Source: Deltaproteobacteria bacterium (GTDB lineage Bacteria > Myxococcota_A > UBA796 > UBA2385). From it: a stretch of DNA of 6,555 bases. Made by a program: the position numbers and the translations under genes. The notes under the pieces were generated by a model that was given only the letters and a program-made list of their open reading frames with translations, did not search any database and was not told the origin of the DNA. Where the stretch lies: NCBI GenBank assembly GCA_016845285.1, contig JAERSX010000336.1, forward strand, positions 1-6,555. The letters are read 5' to 3'. This document shows, in pieces, positions 4,164-6,555 of this stretch (its first letter is position 1; every line of letters starts with the position of its first letter).

Positions 4164-6555
4164 TCACTCCAGTCGCTGGGCCACCTTCAGATCGGCCAGC
4201 ATCCCATCCAACCGGGCCCGGGTCGCACCGGCACAGAGTACGAACATGGCCAAGGCCGTCAAGGCCGGCCCCACCCACAGCCACTTCGGGTCGAGAACGC
4301 CGAAGGCTGAGAGCAGGAGCGTCAGCTCAGTGACCGCGAAGGCGGCCAACAACAACCACGTGGTCAGCCGCTCCTTCACCTCTTCGGATCCGATCTGTCG
4401 TGCCGCGCAGATCATGAAGACCGCGTAGTACATGGCATAGACGTGGATGCTTCGGAGGTAGCGGCGGTCGATGTCGAAGTAATTGTCGAAGGCGTGGGGA
4501 AATGTCGGCTGGTAGACGTCGAAGGCGATCAAGAACATGGGAACGCCCATCAACATGGACGACAACAGAACGGACCATCCCACCACCTCCAGGCGGTGTG
4601 CCCCGTTGACCACCACCTGCCAGACGCCCGCGAAGGCCCAGCCGACGACATAGGTGGACCCGACCGCACCCATGGCGAAGCTGGCCTGAGACACGTTGGG
4701 CAGGTCGGCCACGCTGCTCGAGCTGAGGTAGCCCAGGATGACGCAGGAACCCACGAACAAGGTGCCGACGAGCCCGCCCCTCTGCACGAAACGACTGCGT
4801 CGATTGCCCCTCGAGTCCGAGGCGGCACTTGTGGCCGCACCCGCAGGTAGAAAGCGCAACAACACCGTCAACATGGGCAAGGTCACCAGCGCCGCGAGCC
4901 CGAGGCGGAGCAGGCGCTGGATCAGGGTGCCGGCGTCTTCGACCAACATCTGCGCCAGATCGGGATCGATCCGCATGACCTGGCCGATCAGCTCTGCGCC
5001 GAACCCGAGGGCCGTGAGTGAGAAGGACACCTTCAATATGAGGGTGCCTCGGCCGCGTGCCGATACCCCGACCGCATAGGCCGACGCCATCAAGCACACA
5101 CAGGCGAGGCTGAGGATTGCATGGGCCGGTGCGCCCAGATCCTGTCTGCCCATCGTGCCGCCCAGGATCAACAGACACCCTCCGAGAGCACCCATGGGAA
5201 ATGGCCACCTTGGTGTCTCCAACAGACGTTTCTCCCGAATGGCCTGGGATGCCCCCAACACGAGCAGGTAGAAGGCCACCACGATCCCGGCGTTCGTGCT
5301 GAAGACCCGCGGAAAGAACTCGTTGGCCTCTGCGACCCCCGTCATCGCCAGGTACTGTGGCTCTACCCAGCAGGCGGCCAAGAATTGGAGGCCGATCAAG
5401 CCCCACCCCAACCGAATGTTGGTGTTGGCTGGGAAGGGGATCGCGCCCACGGTCCGATCCAGCAGCTCTGTCAGGCTCGGCTTTCGCTCGTCGGCCAGAT
5501 CTACATCTGCTGGCCCGTCCTCCGCTAGTCGCATTGCCTCGACCTCGTCGAGTACCGTCGTCAAGGCCGCGTTGAAAGCGTCGCTCAGCTCCACCATGGG
5601 CATGCGCGATTCTTCGTCGAGTTCGAAGTCTCGGGCCCAGTCGCCGGGCGCGTCCCCGCCCTTGCCTCGGATGACGTACATCGGCGTGTCGTCGTGTCCC
5701 TCCGACAGTATTGGGACGAAGGCGAACCACCACGCGAGTTGGGCGTAGAGCAGGGGAATGGCCCGTCCCTTTGCGAACTGGGTGAGCCAGTCCTGGATGA
5801 ACGTCTCGTTGGCGTCCTCGAAGTCGTCACGCCACAGCACGTCGAGGACGTAGCCCAGCTGCCGCGAGGCGAGCGACAGTGTCGGACGAGCCAGCTCGCT
5901 GGCCCCACCAACCACCACCACCGCTCTCACTCTCTGAGGGTATCGGCGGGCGTAGGCCAGCGCGACGGCCGCGCCCAGGCCCTGCCCACAGAGCACCGGA
6001 CCCTGCACCGTGAGCTCGCGCATCAACACATGGAGGTCCTGGACCAGCGAACCGAACCGATAGGGCAGTATCCCTCCGTTGCTCTTCCCCATTCCGCGAA
6101 GGCTGTACTGCACGGTGTAGTGGCTGTCGCAGAAGTGGTTCACCTGCCGGTCCCAATCCGCCATGGATTGGGCATAGTCGTGGATGAACACGATGGGTTG
6201 ACCGCTTCCCTCGGCGTTCATGTGGACGAGTCGGCCGCGGATCGCGCGAGACGTCCACAAGCCGGGCATCTCGGTCAGCGAGTTGCTTTCATCTTGCGCG
6301 CTCAGGCCGATGTGAATGTAGGCCACGATGGCTCCGTCGACCACGCGAGGCGTTCCCTGTACGAAGTGCAGCCGGGTCGGTACATTGGTCCCTGGCAACG
6401 TCTCCGGGTAATTCAGCAGGGTGACCGTCTTGCCGCTCAGTCGATCGGAGAGGAGGCTGGTGAACGAGTCGATGGCGGCGTCCATGAGCTGCTGGAGCAC
6501 CTCTGTGAAGACGCCGCCCCCTGCCAGCCGCAGCCGGGCGCGCTCTACACCCCTG
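4164..6555 (-). CDS. alpha/beta-hydrolase-like domain fused to a 12-helix membrane domain, 5' end cut by window
   Basis: Residue numbers count from a GTG at 6500-6498 (778 residues to the TGA), but the frame stays open to the right edge (RGVERARLRLAGGGVFTE), so the true start is probably outside. Residues 100-320 are an alpha/beta-hydrolase fold: IVFIHDYAQS (103-112, strand and oxyanion region), SLRGMGKSNGG (133-143), CGQGLGAAVALAYARRYP (171-188, nucleophile elbow), TPMYVIRGKGGD (272-283, acid loop) and SRMPMVELSDAFNAAL (298-313, histidine loop). The elbow reads G-Q-G-L-G, with Gly174 where Ser is expected, and Arg299 replaces the catalytic His, so hydrolysis by the usual triad is not possible. 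After a charged linker (320-345), about 12 hydrophobic segments follow, near 364-380, 404-420, 435-450, 457-479, 487-509, 530-551, 576-592, 607-631, 639-660, 683-699, 713-736 and 741-762. Topology and a few motifs faintly recall heme-copper oxidase subunit I. The frame is long and undamaged, so the protein is probably made. Its function is unknown. Confidence 0.8.
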   Translation of the reverse strand, partial: RGVERARLRLAGGGVFTEVLQQLMDAAIDSFTSLLSDRLSGKTVTLLNYPETLPGTNVPTRLHFVQGTPRVVDGAIVAYIHIGLSAQDESNSLTEMPGLWTSRAIRGRLVHMNAEGSGQPIVFIHDYAQSMADWDRQVNHFCDSHYTVQYSLRGMGKSNGGILPYRFGSLVQDLHVLMRELTVQGPVLCGQGLGAAVALAYARRYPQRVRAVVVVGGASELARPTLSLASRQLGYVLDVLWRDDFEDANETFIQDWLTQFAKGRAIPLLYAQLAWWFAFVPILSEGHDDTPMYVIRGKGGDAPGDWARDFELDEESRMPMVELSDAFNAALTTVLDEVEAMRLAEDGPADVDLADERKPSLTELLDRTVGAIPFPANTNIRLGWGLIGLQFLAACWVEPQYLAMTGVAEANEFFPRVFSTNAGIVVAFYLLVLGASQAIREKRLLETPRWPFPMGALGGCLLILGGTMGRQDLGAPAHAILSLACVCLMASAYAVGVSARGRGTLILKVSFSLTALGFGAELIGQVMRIDPDLAQMLVEDAGTLIQRLLRLGLAALVTLPMLTVLLRFLPAGAATSAASDSRGNRRSRFVQRGGLVGTLFVGSCVILGYLSSSSVADLPNVSQASFAMGAVGSTYVVGWAFAGVWQVVVNGAHRLEVVGWSVLLSSMLMGVPMFLIAFDVYQPTFPHAFDNYFDIDRRYLRSIHVYAMYYAVFMICAARQIGSEEVKERLTTWLLLAAFAVTELTLLLSAFGVLDPKWLWVGPALTALAMFVLCAGATRARLDGMLADLKVAQRLE

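Noticed and set aside
4327..5733. 468-codon minus-strand frame overlapping the fusion gene
   Set aside because: It is Arg/Gly-rich with no hydrophobic segments or motifs, whereas the overlapping frame shows a hydrolase fold and 12 regular membrane segments.
1..6555. CRISPR arrays, tRNA or rRNA genes, and known defence systems
   Set aside because: I saw no regularly spaced direct repeats, no tRNA cloverleaf or rRNA sequence, and no nuclease, toxin or CRISPR-associated motifs in any supported frame.

Overview
The window is high-GC DNA with strongly G/C-biased third codon positions. It carries two lipoprotein genes of kinds that are common in Myxococcota and related Deltaproteobacteria: a CotH-kinase-like lipoprotein and a Cys-rich RCC1-repeat lipoprotein. 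I therefore suspect a myxobacterial or uncultured deltaproteobacterial chromosome. This rests on gene style and composition, not on a marker gene.

Layout, left to right. Positions 1-52 hold what may be the first codons of a minus-strand gene that leaves the window. 129-1451 (minus) is an intact CotH-family lipoprotein. 1452-2257 has no intact gene. It holds a perfect 14-bp inverted repeat with a 21-nt spacer, then the eroded C-terminus of an IS91-type transposase (minus), then about 360 bases with nothing convincing. 2258-3232 (plus) encodes a lipoprotein with seven Cys-rich RCC1-like repeats, but an in-frame TAG interrupts it after repeat 1. A hairpin at 3263-3292 separates it from a converging 74-residue minus-strand ORF of unknown function (3313-3537). 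3614-3943 (minus) is a fossil of a MotA-type proton-channel gene, readable only by moving through three frames. 4164-6555 (minus, cut by the right edge) is the most interesting gene: an alpha/beta-hydrolase fold followed by about 12 membrane segments.

The genes do not form an evident operon or pathway. The two lipoproteins would act at the cell envelope, and the large fusion protein sits in a membrane. The remaining stretches are relics (transposase, MotA), so the segment between about 1.45 and 4.15 kb looks like a decaying accessory region between two intact genes.

The main lead is the fusion protein. Its hydrolase domain keeps the fold motifs, but the nucleophile serine is glycine and the catalytic histidine position is arginine, while the reading frame stays open for more than 2.3 kb. 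Its 12-helix part has weak resemblances to heme-copper oxidase subunit I with most ligand histidines replaced. That would make it a double pseudoenzyme, possibly a sensor or scaffold, but this is a hypothesis.
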